DNA of 64,000 bases from Reyranella sp. (lineage in GTDB: Bacteria; Pseudomonadota; Alphaproteobacteria; Reyranellales; Reyranellaceae), in the NCBI RefSeq assembly GCF_017305915.1, contig NZ_JAFKJN010000026.1, forward strand, positions 41,784 through 105,783. The letters are read 5' to 3'. A program made the translations under genes and the position numbers. This document shows positions 17,716 through 26,218 of this stretch, piece by piece. The notes below the pieces were generated by a model that was given only the letters and a program-made list of their open reading frames with translations, was not told the DNA's origin and searched no databases. Each line of letters starts with the position of its first letter. The stretch's first letter is position 1.

Positions 17716-18426
17716 TCAAGTCGCGAAGCGGCGCACGACCCGACGGCCGCTGAGGATCACGACCAGCAGCGCCGACAGCAGCGGATTGGCGATCTGCAGC
17801 AGCACCAGGGTGTCGAGGTCGAGCCGGCCGTTCACGAAGGACAGCAGCGATCCCATCAGGATTGCGTGCAGGACGGCGCCGGCGAACAGCGTCGCCAGCA
17901 CGGCGCGCACGCCGAGATGGTAGCGCGTGATCGCCGCCGCGAAGGCCAGCAGCGACAGCGGCGGGAAGAGGGCGAGGGCGGTGAAGAGCCCGGGATTGTA
18001 GCTCTGCAGGGTGAGCGTCGGGAAAATGTGGGCGAACAGGTTGGCCGACGGGATGGCGAAGAAGCTGAGCCCGATCACCGGCCAGCGCGCCGCCAGCAGG
18101 GCCGACAAGGGGCCGGCCACCCACACCGCGGCGACATTGACGGCGGTGATGAAGGCGAGCGGCACCGGGCAGGTATTGGTATCGGCGAAGCCGATCTCGG
18201 CGCACAGGAAGCCGCGGAAGGCGTACACCCGATTCTGGACGTCGATGCCGTGCTCCTCGAACTGGTGCACGAGGTAAGCGAAGACTGCCGCCCAGGTCAG
18301 CCAGACCAGGTCGCGCCAGCGCGACACCGAACGGTCGCTGCGCAGCGCATTGGTCGACAGCAGAACGAACAGCACGCCCGCCGCACCGAGGCCGATCCAG
18401 GGCCAGACGTGGCTGAAGGCAAACAT
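17716..18426 (-). CDS. HXXEE-domain integral membrane protein
   Basis: 236 residues with six to seven hydrophobic helices. The naming motif appears as YLVHQFEEHG at about residues 51-60 (His-x-x-Glu-Glu), and further His/Asn residues sit at helix edges (SANLFAHIFPTL, ITRYHLGVRA, GAVLHAILMG), the arrangement described for HXXEE proteins, which are suspected but unproven membrane enzymes. ATG 18426 is the first start. It lies downstream of, and on the same strand as, the dehalogenase-like gene with a 39 bp gap, so the two may be co-transcribed. Confidence 0.8.
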   Translation of the reverse strand: MFAFSHVWPWIGLGAAGVLFVLLSTNALRSDRSVSRWRDLVWLTWAAVFAYLVHQFEEHGIDVQNRVYAFRGFLCAEIGFADTNTCPVPLAFITAVNVAAVWVAGPLSALLAARWPVIGLSFFAIPSANLFAHIFPTLTLQSYNPGLFTALALFPPLSLLAFAAAITRYHLGVRAVLATLFAGAVLHAILMGSLLSFVNGRLDLDTLVLLQIANPLLSALLVVILSGRRVVRRFAT

Positions 18427-18465
18427 TCACGAAAAGGTAATGGCGTGGGATTCGGGCGTCGACGC

Positions 18466-19350
18466 CTAGAGTGTATCGCACGCGATACGAGCAATGGGTT
18501 GTCCCCATTCCTGCAGGAAATGGCCGCCGTCGGCGATCTCGAACGGCTGTGGACAGTTGCGGATATTGGCATGGAGCGCCTGCATCACCGGCGGCCCGAG
18601 CACCGGGTCCTTCATGCCGATCGCCATCAGGCTCTTGCCTGTCCAGTCGCGCCGCCAGAAGTCGCGGGCCTGTCGCGACAACGCCGCGCCAGGGGCATCG
18701 CGGGTCTCCGGCACCAGGTTGGGGAAGGCGCGCGCGCCCGCCTTGTAGGTCGCGTCGGGGTAGGGCGCGGCGTAGGCCGCCGCCTCGTCGTCGCCGAGGT
18801 GCGGGCAGGCGCGCTTCATCAGGCGCGCAATGTCCATGTCGGGGTTGCGATTGGAGAAGGCGCGCCAGTCGAGGAAGCCCGGGGAAAGCGGCTCGTCTCC
18901 AGTCGCCAGCATCGTGTTCATCACCAGCAGCGAGCGGAACCGCTCGGGCATGGCCATCGGCAGGGTGAGGCCGATCAGGCCGCCCCAATCCTGCACGACC
19001 AGGACAATATCGGTGAGGTCCAGCGCCTCGATCAGCTCGAGCAGGCTCTGGCGGTGGAGGTCGAAGCTGTAGGCGCTCTCTTCGGCCGGCTTGTCGGAGC
19101 GGCCGAAGCCCAGGAAATCCGGGGCGATCGCCCGATCCCCGCAGGCGACGAACAGCGGCATCATGCGGCGGTAGAGGTAGCTCCAGGTCGGCTGGCCGTG
19201 CAGGCAGAGCCAGGTGCGCGGCGGCCGGCGGGCGCCGGTATCGACATAGTGCAGGCGCAGCCCGTCCGGCTGCAGGTGATAGAAGGGCGCATAGGCCCAG
19301 CCGTGCAGCCCCTGGAATCGGTCATCCGGCGTGCGCAAGGCCTCAGCCAA
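18466..19350 (-). CDS. Haloalkane dehalogenase-like alpha/beta hydrolase
   Basis: 294 residues if translation starts at TTG 19350 (LAEALRTPDDRFQ), where haloalkane dehalogenases normally begin; upstream in-frame ATGs would overlap two genes on the other strand. Landmarks: oxyanion HGQPTW (His-Gly-Gln-Pro-Thr-Trp), nucleophile elbow VVQDWGGLIG with the Asp characteristic of dehalogenases rather than Ser, halide-binding Trp next to that Asp, cap-domain helices, and catalytic His in ADGGHFLQEWG. Reaction inferred: hydrolysis of a carbon-halogen bond in the cytoplasm. Natural substrate unknown. The unusual start codon is the weak point. Confidence 0.8.
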   Translation of the reverse strand: MAEALRTPDDRFQGLHGWAYAPFYHLQPDGLRLHYVDTGARRPPRTWLCLHGQPTWSYLYRRMMPLFVACGDRAIAPDFLGFGRSDKPAEESAYSFDLHRQSLLELIEALDLTDIVLVVQDWGGLIGLTLPMAMPERFRSLLVMNTMLATGDEPLSPGFLDWRAFSNRNPDMDIARLMKRACPHLGDDEAAAYAAPYPDATYKAGARAFPNLVPETRDAPGAALSRQARDFWRRDWTGKSLMAIGMKDPVLGPPVMQALHANIRNCPQPFEIADGGHFLQEWGQPIARIACDTL

Positions 19351-19369
19351 TGGTGTATCCTTCCGGCCA

Positions 19370-19513
19370 ATGACCGCCTCTGCCAAAACGCCCCCATCGA
19401 AGGACGAGCGCGCCGAGCGGCTGGCGGCCGCTTTGCGGGAAAACCTCAAGCGGCGCAAGGCCCAGGCGCGCGCCAAGGAGCGGATCGAGGTCGCCGAGAA
19501 GGAGGAGCCGTGA
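19370..19513 (+). CDS. Small basic protein, unknown
   Basis: 47 residues from ATG 19370 (MTASAKTPPSKDERAERL), highly charged and predicted to be one long helix (RAERLAAALRENLKRRKAQA). It begins 19 bp from the divergent hydrolase start and its stop overlaps the start of the next small gene by 4 bp. Similar short basic proteins occur near dcd in alphaproteobacteria, but no function is known to me. Confidence 0.55.
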   Translation: MTASAKTPPSKDERAERLAAALRENLKRRKAQARAKERIEVAEKEEP

Positions 19514-19677
19514 TCGCCTATACGCTCGCCGTCATTGGCGCCGGCATCGTTCTGGCGCTGGGCATTCCCCTGATGGAGCGTCTTCTGCGCTGGGTTCGGC
19601 CCCTGACGCCGCGACAGGAGGAAGCGGAGCACTTCCGCCGGCAGGCGCATCGCAGCATCGACGGGTTCCTCCGCTAG
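19510..19677 (+). CDS. Small single-helix membrane protein, unknown
   Basis: 55 residues from GTG 19510, overlapping the preceding stop (GTGA). One transmembrane helix (AYTLAVIGAGIVLALGIPLM, residues 3-22) is followed by a charged amphipathic tail. Coupling with the upstream small basic gene suggests a two-gene unit. The GGAG sequence at 19500-19505 is a fair ribosome site. Function unknown. Confidence 0.5.
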   Translation: MIAYTLAVIGAGIVLALGIPLMERLLRWVRPLTPRQEEAEHFRRQAHRSIDGFLR

Positions 19678-19744
19678 GAGTCCGGTTGAGCGGTCCTGTC
19701 CGCTCGTCTAGAAGCCTCGAACCCCCTCCCGGACAAGATCAAGA

Positions 19745-20299
19745 ATGGCCATCCTTTCCGACCGCTGGATCCGCCGCATGGCGCAGGAAAAGGGCATGAT
19801 CGAGCCCTTCGTCGACGCCCAGAAGCGCGAAGGCATCATTTCCTACGGCCTCAGCTCCTACGGCTACGACGCCCGGGTCGGCAGCGACTTCAAGATCTTC
19901 ACCAACGTCGATTCGGCGGTGGTGGATCCGAAGAACTTCGCCGAGAACAGCTTCGTCGACCGGACCACCGACGTTTGCATCATCCCGCCCAATTCCTTCG
20001 CGCTGGCCCGCACGATCGAATACTTCCGCATCCCGCGCGACGTGCTGGTGATTTGTGTCGGCAAGTCGACCTATGCCCGCTGCGGCATCATCGTGAACGT
20101 GACGCCGCTCGAGCCCGAATGGGAGGGCCACGTCACGCTCGAGTTCTCCAACACCACGCCATTGCCGGCGAAGATCTACGCCAACGAGGGCGCCTGCCAG
20201 TTCCTGTTCCTCCAGGGCAACGAACCCTGCGAGGTCTCCTACCGCGACAAGGCCGGAAAGTACCAAGGCCAGCGCGGCGTCACCTTGCCCAAGATCTAA
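19745..20299 (+). CDS. dcd: dCTP deaminase
   Basis: 184 residues, the normal length. Converts dCTP to dUTP, which dUTPase then turns into the thymidylate precursor dUMP. Recognisable blocks: SDRWIRRMA at the start, SSYGYDARVGSDFKIF, the active-site segment GKSTYARCGIIVNVTPLEPEWEGHVTLE read in parts (Ser-Thr-Tyr-Ala-Arg and the catalytic Glu of the WEGHVTLE strand), and the C-terminal YRDKAGKYQGQRGVTLPKI cap. Cytoplasmic homotrimer. It opens the conserved core run, 11 bp before murA. Confidence 0.95.
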   Translation: MAILSDRWIRRMAQEKGMIEPFVDAQKREGIISYGLSSYGYDARVGSDFKIFTNVDSAVVDPKNFAENSFVDRTTDVCIIPPNSFALARTIEYFRIPRDVLVICVGKSTYARCGIIVNVTPLEPEWEGHVTLEFSNTTPLPAKIYANEGACQFLFLQGNEPCEVSYRDKAGKYQGQRGVTLPKI

Positions 20300-20310
20300 G
20301 GAACCCCCTC

Positions 20311-21591
20311 ATGGATCGCATCAGGATCAAAGGCGGCAAGCAGCTCAAGGGCGAGATCGTCGTCTCGGGCTCGAAGAATGCCTGCCTGCCGCTGATGGTG
20401 ACGGCGATGCTCACCGACAAGCCGCTGGTGCTGAAGAACGTGCCGCGGCTCGCCGACATCACTACCATGATCGCGCTGCTGCGCCAGCACGGCGTCGAGA
20501 TCACCGCGGCGCCCGGCGAGAACGGCCACAGCCACGGCACGACGCTGACCCTGCAGGCGAGCAAGATCACCTCGACCACGGCGCCCTACGACATCGTGCG
20601 CAAGATGCGCGCCTCGGTGCTGGTGCTGGGCCCGCTGGTGGCGCGCGAGGGTGAGGCGAAGGTGTCGCTGCCCGGCGGCTGCGCGATCGGCGCGCGGCCG
20701 GTCGACCTGCATATCGCCGGCTTGAAGGCGATGGGCGCGGAGATCGAGATCGACGGCGGCTACATGGTCGCCAGGGCGCCGAAGGGGCTGAAGGGCGCGC
20801 GCTACACCTTCCCGAAGGTGTCGGTCGGCGCGACCGAGAACCTGATGATGGCGGCGGCGCTCGCCAAGGGCACGACCGTGCTCGCCAACGCCGCGCGCGA
20901 GCCGGAGATCACCGATCTCGCCGAGTGCCTCGCCAAGATGGGCGTGCCGATCAGCGGCATCGGCACCGAGACGCTGACCATCGAAGGCGTCGAGCAGCTC
21001 AAGCCGGCCACGCACGCCGTGATCCCCGACCGCATCGAAACCGGCACCTATGCGATGGCGATCGCCATGACGGCGGGCGACGTCGAGCTTGTCGGCGGGC
21101 GGCTCGACCTGATCGAGGCGCCGGCGCAGACGCTGCGCGCGGCCGGCGTGGTGCTCGACAGGACCAACCGCGGTTTCCGCGTCAGCCGCGCCAACGGCCT
21201 GCACGGCGTCGACGTCATGACCGAGCCCTATCCCGGCTTCCCGACCGACCTGCAGGCGCAGATGATGGCGCTGATGACCCGCGCCGAGGGCGCCTCGATG
21301 ATCACCGAGACGATCTTCGAAAGCCGCTTCATGCACGTCCCCGAGCTGATGCGCATGGGCGCCAACGTCACCATCCATCACGAGTCGGCGCTGGTGCGCG
21401 GCGTGCCGCGGCTGCGCGGTGCCGACGTCATGGCGACCGACCTGCGCGCCTCGGTGTCGCTCGCCATCGCTGGCCTCGCCGCCGAGGGTGAGACCACGCT
21501 GCACCGCGTCTACCATCTCGACCGCGGCTACGAGCGGCTGGAGGAGAAGCTCGCCGCCTGCGGGGCGGAGATCGAGCGGCTGAAGGGCTGA
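20311..21591 (+). CDS. murA: UDP-N-acetylglucosamine 1-carboxyvinyltransferase
   Basis: 426 residues from ATG 20311. First committed step of peptidoglycan synthesis: transfers enolpyruvate from PEP to UDP-GlcNAc. The N-terminus IKGGKQLKGEIVVSGSKNA contains the Lys-Asn pair that contacts substrate, and the reactive Cys124 lies in LPGGCAIGARPVDLH, so the enzyme should be fosfomycin-sensitive. EPYPGFPTDLQAQMMAL and the final DRGYERLEEKL are also standard. It overlaps the next gene by one base (TGATG). Confidence 0.96.
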   Translation: MDRIRIKGGKQLKGEIVVSGSKNACLPLMVTAMLTDKPLVLKNVPRLADITTMIALLRQHGVEITAAPGENGHSHGTTLTLQASKITSTTAPYDIVRKMRASVLVLGPLVAREGEAKVSLPGGCAIGARPVDLHIAGLKAMGAEIEIDGGYMVARAPKGLKGARYTFPKVSVGATENLMMAAALAKGTTVLANAAREPEITDLAECLAKMGVPISGIGTETLTIEGVEQLKPATHAVIPDRIETGTYAMAIAMTAGDVELVGGRLDLIEAPAQTLRAAGVVLDRTNRGFRVSRANGLHGVDVMTEPYPGFPTDLQAQMMALMTRAEGASMITETIFESRFMHVPELMRMGANVTIHHESALVRGVPRLRGADVMATDLRASVSLAIAGLAAEGETTLHRVYHLDRGYERLEEKLAACGAEIERLKG

Positions 21592-22016
21592 TGGACGGCA
21601 AGCTCAAGCTCTCGGCGCTCGACGCCGACGACCTCGGCGTCATCTCGGCGGCGGTCCAGGACTCGCTGGTGGCGGTGCGCGACTGCGCCTTTTTCGCCGC
21701 CGAGAACCGTTTTGTTCTCCTGCTCAACCGCTTCCGCTGGGAGGCCGACGCGACCGTCGAGACGGCCTACTGGCGGACCCATTCCGCCTTGGTTTTCAAT
21801 GCGGTGCAGGCCGTCCACCATCACAAGATCCCGCTCCAGGAGCCCGACCGGGTGCTGGAGCTGCTGGCGCTGGGCATGGAAGGGGCCGGGACGGTGGTCC
21901 TGCGCTTTGCCGCGGACCGCGCCATACGGCTGGAAATCGACCGTCTCGCGTGCCATTTGGGGGATGTCGGGGAGCCTTGGCCCACCCCGTGGAAGCCCGC
22001 CCATCCGGCCGAGTGA
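21591..22016 (+). CDS. DUF2948 family protein
   Basis: 141 residues. Starts LSALDADDLGVISAAVQDSL and contains the FFAAENRFVLLLNRFRWE block that identifies DUF2948, an alphaproteobacterial family of unknown function nearly always found between murA and hisG/hisD. Start overlaps the murA stop by one base, so translation is coupled. Cytoplasmic, no membrane segment. Confidence 0.85.
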   Translation: MDGKLKLSALDADDLGVISAAVQDSLVAVRDCAFFAAENRFVLLLNRFRWEADATVETAYWRTHSALVFNAVQAVHHHKIPLQEPDRVLELLALGMEGAGTVVLRFAADRAIRLEIDRLACHLGDVGEPWPTPWKPAHPAE

Positions 22017-22057
22017 CGCCGGGCCCGGGGCGGGCGTTCGCGTCTTGGAGCTCTGTC

Positions 22058-22726
22058 GTGCGTAGCGAAGCCAACGAAAAGCTGATCCTGGCCCTGCCGA
22101 AGGGCCGGATCCTGAAGGAAGCCGCGCCGGTTCTGGCGGCGGCCAAGATCGAGCCGGAAGCGGCGTTCGCCGACCCGGACTCGCGCCAGTTGCGCTTCAC
22201 CACCAACCATCCCGATCTCGACATCATCCGCGTGCGCTCGTTCGACGTCGCGACCTTCGTGGCGTTCGGCGCGGCCCATCTCGGCATCGCCGGGTCCGAC
22301 GTGCTGATGGAGTTCGACTATCCCGAGATCTACGCGCCGATCGATCTCGGCATCGGCAAGTGCCGGCTGGCCGTCGCCGAGCCGGCCGAGATGGCGGGCA
22401 GCGACGATCCGCGGCGCTGGAGCCACGTCCGCATCGCCACCAAGTACCCCGAGGTGACGCGCCGCCACTTCGCCGCGCGCGGCGTGCAGGCCGAGTGCGT
22501 GAAGCTCTCGGGCGCGATGGAGCTCGCGCCGTCGCTCGGCCTCAGCCATCGCATCGTCGACCTGGTCGACAGCGGCCGCACGCTGCGCGACAACGGCCTG
22601 GTCGAGATCGAGCACATCGCCGACATCACCTCGCGCTTCATCGTCAACCGCGCCGCGCTCAAGACGCAGCCGCAGCGGGTCGGCGGCTGGGTCGATCGCT
22701 TCCGCGAGGTGCGCCGTGCCGCTTAG
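22058..22726 (+). CDS. hisG: ATP phosphoribosyltransferase, short form
   Basis: 222 residues from GTG 22058. First step of histidine biosynthesis: ATP plus PRPP to phosphoribosyl-ATP. LILALPKGRILKEA is the N-terminal block, and the PRPP loop is read in SHRIVDLVDSGRTLRDNGL. The regulatory C-terminal domain of long HisG is missing, so this is the short type, which normally requires HisZ; no hisZ lies in the window. It overlaps hisD by 11 bp. An ATG at 21950 in the same frame overlaps the DUF2948 gene and was not chosen. Confidence 0.92.
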   Translation: MRSEANEKLILALPKGRILKEAAPVLAAAKIEPEAAFADPDSRQLRFTTNHPDLDIIRVRSFDVATFVAFGAAHLGIAGSDVLMEFDYPEIYAPIDLGIGKCRLAVAEPAEMAGSDDPRRWSHVRIATKYPEVTRRHFAARGVQAECVKLSGAMELAPSLGLSHRIVDLVDSGRTLRDNGLVEIEHIADITSRFIVNRAALKTQPQRVGGWVDRFREVRRAA

Positions 22727-24017
22727 GCTCGACGCCTCGGCACCGGGTTTCGAACAGGACTTCTCGGCGTTCCTCGGCCGCAACCGCGACGCCGACGAGA
22801 ATGTCGATCGCGTGGTCGCCGACATCATCGCCGACGTGCGCGCCCGCGGTGACGCCGCAGTGGTCGGCTACACGCGCCGGTTCGACCGTGTCGACACCGA
22901 TGCCGCGGGCCTGCGTATCTCCGACGCCGAGCGACACGCCGCCGCGCAGAAGGTGCCGGCGGCGCAGCGCGAGGCACTCGAGTTCGCGGCCAAGCGCATC
23001 GAGACCTTCCATCGCGAGCTGCTGCCGCAGGACGTCGACTTCACCGACGACACCGGCACGCGGCTCGGCGCGCGCTACCGGCCGATCGATGCGGTCGGCG
23101 TCTACGTGCCGGGCGGCACGGCAGCCTACCCGTCGTCGGTTCTGATGAACGTCGTGCCTGCCAAGGTGGCGGGCGTGAAGCGCATCGTCATGGTCGTGCC
23201 GACGCCCGACGGCGTGCTCAATCCGCTGGTCATGCTGGCCGCCGAGATCGCCGGTGCCGACGAGGTCTGGCGCATCGGCGGCGCGCAGGCGGTGGCGGCA
23301 CTCGCCTACGGCACCGCGTCGATCAAGCCGGTCGACAAGATCACCGGCCCGGGCAATGCCTATGTCGCGGCCGCCAAGCGCCGCGTGTTCGGCCAGGTCG
23401 GCATCGACCTGATCGCCGGTCCCTCGGAGATCCTGGTGGTCGCCGACCGGCACAACGATCCGGCCTGGATCGCCGCCGACCTGCTGTCGCAGGCCGAGCA
23501 CGACGCCTCCTCGCAGTCGGTGCTGATCGCCGATCATGCGCCGTTCGCCGACGAAGTCGCGAAAGCCGTCGATGGCCAATTGAGGACGCTGACGCGAGCC
23601 GACATCGCCGGCGCGAGCTGGCGCGACAATGGCTGCATCATCCTGGTGCGCGACCTCGCCGCTTGCGCGCCGATCGTCGATGCCATTGCGGCCGAGCATG
23701 TCGAGCTCGCGCTGGAGCCCGACGCCGCCGAGGCGCTCAGCCAGACGATCGCCCATGCTGGCGCGATCTTCATCGGCCGCCACACGCCGGAAGCGATCGG
23801 CGACTATGTCGCCGGCACCAACCACGTGCTGCCGACCTCGCGCGCGGCGCGCTTTTCGGGCGGGCTGTCGGTCGCCGACTTCCTGAAGCGCACCTCGATC
23901 GTGGCCTGCACGCCGGAGTCGCTGGCGGCGCTGGGGCCCGCGGCGCTGGCGCTGGCCGAGGCCGAGGGCCTCGATGCCCATGGCCGCTCGGTGTCGATCC
24001 GGCTGAACCGCCGCTGA
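22716..24017 (+). CDS. hisD: Histidinol dehydrogenase
   Basis: 433 residues from GTG 22716. Last two steps of histidine biosynthesis, oxidising L-histidinol to L-histidine with NAD. Hallmarks: VYVPGGTAAYPSSVLMNV, WRIGGAQAVAALAYGT, KITGPGNAYVAAAKR, IDLIAGPSEILVVAD, and the zinc/catalytic segment LLSQAEHDASSQSVL, with the conserved Glu-His pair. The C-terminus has GTNHVLPTSRAARFSGGL. Overlap with hisG indicates coupling. Confidence 0.96.
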   Translation: MPLRLDASAPGFEQDFSAFLGRNRDADENVDRVVADIIADVRARGDAAVVGYTRRFDRVDTDAAGLRISDAERHAAAQKVPAAQREALEFAAKRIETFHRELLPQDVDFTDDTGTRLGARYRPIDAVGVYVPGGTAAYPSSVLMNVVPAKVAGVKRIVMVVPTPDGVLNPLVMLAAEIAGADEVWRIGGAQAVAALAYGTASIKPVDKITGPGNAYVAAAKRRVFGQVGIDLIAGPSEILVVADRHNDPAWIAADLLSQAEHDASSQSVLIADHAPFADEVAKAVDGQLRTLTRADIAGASWRDNGCIILVRDLAACAPIVDAIAAEHVELALEPDAAEALSQTIAHAGAIFIGRHTPEAIGDYVAGTNHVLPTSRAARFSGGLSVADFLKRTSIVACTPESLAALGPAALALAEAEGLDAHGRSVSIRLNRR

Positions 24018-24019
24018 CC

Positions 24020-24505
24020 ATGGCCGCGGCCCCCACCCAGGTGCGGCGCATCGTCGACATCGCCCTCGACGAGGAATCGGTGGCGCGACGCACGCCCGAG
24101 GTCGAGCACGAGCGTGCCGTCGCCCTGTTCGACCTGCTGGAGGAGAACGACTTCTGCCTGATCGAGGGCGAGCCCGGCCCCTACAAGCTCCACATCGGCA
24201 TCTTCGAGCAGCGGCTGGTGTTCGGCGTGCACTCGGGCGACGATCGCAAGCTGCGCGACATCATCCTGTCACTGACGCCGTTCAGGAAGGTGGTGAAGGA
24301 CTACTTCCTGATTTGCGAAAGCTACTACGCCGCCATCAAGAAGCTCAGCCCCTCGCAGATCGAGGCGCTCGACATGGGCCGCCGCGGCCTGCACAACGAG
24401 GGCTCCGAGCTGCTACGCGAGCGGCTGGCCGGCAAGATCGAGGTCGATCTCGACACCGCGCGCCGCCTGTTCACGCTGATCTGCGCCCTGCACATCAAAG
24501 CATGA
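24020..24505 (+). CDS. UPF0262 family protein
   Basis: 161 residues from ATG 24020, 2 bp after hisD. The sequence VRRIVDIALDEESVARRTPE and the central FRKVVKDYFLICESYYAAI plus LDMGRRGLHNEGSELL identify UPF0262, an alphaproteobacterial family of unknown role that always follows hisD in this gene order. Stop codon overlaps the next start by 4 bp. Confidence 0.85.
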   Translation: MAAAPTQVRRIVDIALDEESVARRTPEVEHERAVALFDLLEENDFCLIEGEPGPYKLHIGIFEQRLVFGVHSGDDRKLRDIILSLTPFRKVVKDYFLICESYYAAIKKLSPSQIEALDMGRRGLHNEGSELLRERLAGKIEVDLDTARRLFTLICALHIKA

Positions 24506-24945
24506 GCACGTTGCCTGCCAGCGTACTGTTCGCCTGCAGCCACAACGCCATCCGCTCGCCGATGGCCGAGGCGCTGGCCAAACGGCTGTACGGCCAGACC
24601 GCCTATCTCGATTCGGTCGGCGTCGCGCCCGACGCGCTCGACAACTTCGCCGTCGCCGTGCTCGACGAGATCGGCATCGACCTGCACAGGCATTACGGCA
24701 AGTCGTTCGAGGACGTCGATCCGAGCGAGTTCGACCTGATCGTGACCCTGTCGCCCGAGGCGCACCATTGCGCGCTCGAGTTCACCCGCAGCGCCTCGAC
24801 CGACGTCGAGTACTGGCCGATCCCCGATCCCAGCGCCGTCGAGGGCTCGCGCGAGGCGCGGCTTGATGCCTACCGGCGCACGCGCGACCTGATCCTGGCG
24901 CGCCTCAAGGCGCGCTTCGGCGCGCCGTCGTCGCCTTCGATATGA
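24502..24945 (+). CDS. Low-molecular-weight phosphatase-like protein
   Basis: 147 residues from ATG 24502 (ATGA overlap with the previous gene). The P-loop CSHNAIRSPMAEA has the C-x5-R-S pattern of low-molecular-weight tyrosine phosphatases and ArsC-type arsenate reductases, followed by the general-acid loop near IPDPSAVEG (DP). The extra cysteines used by thioredoxin-coupled ArsC are absent, so a phosphatase role is more likely than arsenate reduction. Conserved position between UPF0262 and infA in related genomes suggests a housekeeping role. Confidence 0.8.
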   Translation: MSTLPASVLFACSHNAIRSPMAEALAKRLYGQTAYLDSVGVAPDALDNFAVAVLDEIGIDLHRHYGKSFEDVDPSEFDLIVTLSPEAHHCALEFTRSASTDVEYWPIPDPSAVEGSREARLDAYRRTRDLILARLKARFGAPSSPSI

Positions 24946-25490
24946 CGGCGATCTCTCTCCTGCGCTGCGGGCTCGCGGGATCGGCGATGATGCTGTCCAC
25001 GGCATCGCCTGCGGCCGAGCTTCCGGCCACGATCGAGACCGTCATCATCGGCCCGTTCTCCGGCGACGATCGGGCGAGGATCGCGCAGGCCCTGGATGAA
25101 TGGAATCGCGCTCTGAACGGCGTCGCCCGGTTCGCGCCCGCGGCCGACGCCAACGGCCGGCGGGTCTGGGCGATCACCGCGATCGCCCAGAGCCCGGTGC
25201 AGAACCGGCGCGAGACGCTGGCCGAGGTCAAGGCCCTGCCGGCCGGCGGCGGCCTTCTGATGATCTATCTCGATCGCATTCGCGGCAAGAACCTTGACGG
25301 CATCATGCTGCATGAGCTCGGGCACGTGCTCGGGCTGCAGCACGAGGGCAGCCGCGGCCTGATGGCGGCCGAATACAATCCGCACGATCAGAAGTGCGTC
25401 GACTATGCGGCGATGGCCCAGCTGGCGGAGCTCTACGATCTGCCGCTGCAGAAGCTGCGCTGGTGCGGCGAGGCCACGCCGGCGCGCTGA
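24942..25490 (+). CDS. Exported matrixin-type zinc metalloprotease
   Basis: 182 residues, overlapping the phosphatase gene by 4 bp. A signal peptide (to about ASPAAAELP) precedes a compact domain with the zinc site MLHELGHVLGLQHEG: HExxHxxGxxH, then the Met-turn GLMAAEYNP. Two Cys residues near the C-terminus (QKCVDY and RWCGE) may form a disulphide, as expected for a periplasmic or secreted protein. The matrixin core is minimal, without hemopexin or peptidoglycan-binding domains. A paralogue follows at 25654. Confidence 0.82.
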   Translation: MTAISLLRCGLAGSAMMLSTASPAAELPATIETVIIGPFSGDDRARIAQALDEWNRALNGVARFAPAADANGRRVWAITAIAQSPVQNRRETLAEVKALPAGGGLLMIYLDRIRGKNLDGIMLHELGHVLGLQHEGSRGLMAAEYNPHDQKCVDYAAMAQLAELYDLPLQKLRWCGEATPAR

Positions 25491-25571
25491 TCGCGGCGCA
25501 ATCCCTCCCTCCCTCTCTTCTTCTGAAGGCATATTTGACACGCAACGGATGTATCCACTGACGTGCATTCG

Positions 25572-25601
25572 TTGACTCTTTCTCTATATTTTACTTATAG
25601 T
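25572..25601 (+). promoter_or_regulatory. Candidate sigma-70 promoter of the second metalloprotease gene
   Basis: TTGACT at 25572-25577 and TATAGT at 25596-25601 are spaced 18 bp, inside an AT-rich tract (25540-25635) that contrasts with surrounding GC-rich coding DNA. A start site near 25608 would leave a leader of about 45 nt before ATG 25654. The first metalloprotease gene has no comparable signal because it is coupled to the operon upstream. Confidence 0.55.
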
Positions 25602-25653
25602 TGAAGAGTATTTTTAAACCATTTTCTCATGTTCATTTCTCGGGAGAGCCGAT

Positions 25654-26214
25654 ATGCCGGTTTCTCTGCTTCGCCGGTTCCTCGGACTGGCGGTTCTGCT
25701 GAGCGCGCTTCAGCTGCCAGGCCTCTCACAGGCCGAAGACCTCAAGTGGCGATCTCCGGTTGTGCCGATGACGCTGGTCGGCGCCTTCTCCGACGATCAG
25801 CGCGCCAAGATCCTGCGGGCCGTCAACGAATGGAACGTCGCTCTCAACGGCGAGATGCGCTTCGAATTGCAGATCGATGCCAACCGGCCGGCGATCTGGG
25901 CGATCATCGCGGTCAGCCACAGCGCCTACCGCAACGGGCCCGAACCGCTCGGCCTCACGACGCCGTTCCCGGCCGGCGGCGGCCTCGTGCTGCTCTACCT
26001 CGACCGCCTGGGCGGCCGCGATATCGGCGCGGTGATGCGGCACGAGCTCGGCCACGTGCTGGGCCTTAAGCACGACGTCAGCGGCCGGCTGATGGCGGCG
26101 GCCTACAATCCGCACGACCAGAAGTGCGTCGATTATCCGGCGCTCGCCCAGGTGGCGGAGCTGCACAGTCTCGTGCTGCGCGAGCTGAAATGGTGCGGCG
26201 AGGCGAAGCGGTAG
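25654..26214 (+). CDS. Exported matrixin-type zinc metalloprotease, paralogue
   Basis: 186 residues with a clear signal peptide (LLRRFLGLAVLLSALQ ... LSQAED). The zinc site MRHELGHVLGLKHDVSGRLM and the trailing YNPHDQKCVDYPALAQVAEL and LKWCGE are nearly the same as in the gene at 24942-25490, so this is a recent tandem duplicate. Unlike the first copy it has its own AT-rich promoter region. Substrate unknown; likely acts in the periplasm or outside the cell. Confidence 0.82.
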   Translation: MPVSLLRRFLGLAVLLSALQLPGLSQAEDLKWRSPVVPMTLVGAFSDDQRAKILRAVNEWNVALNGEMRFELQIDANRPAIWAIIAVSHSAYRNGPEPLGLTTPFPAGGGLVLLYLDRLGGRDIGAVMRHELGHVLGLKHDVSGRLMAAAYNPHDQKCVDYPALAQVAELHSLVLRELKWCGEAKR

Positions 26215-26218
26215 GATC

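Noticed and set aside
24502..24945. Arsenate reductase (arsC) for the low-molecular-weight phosphatase
   Set aside because: The additional cysteines of thioredoxin-linked ArsC are missing and no ars genes are near; conserved core position argues for a general phosphatase.
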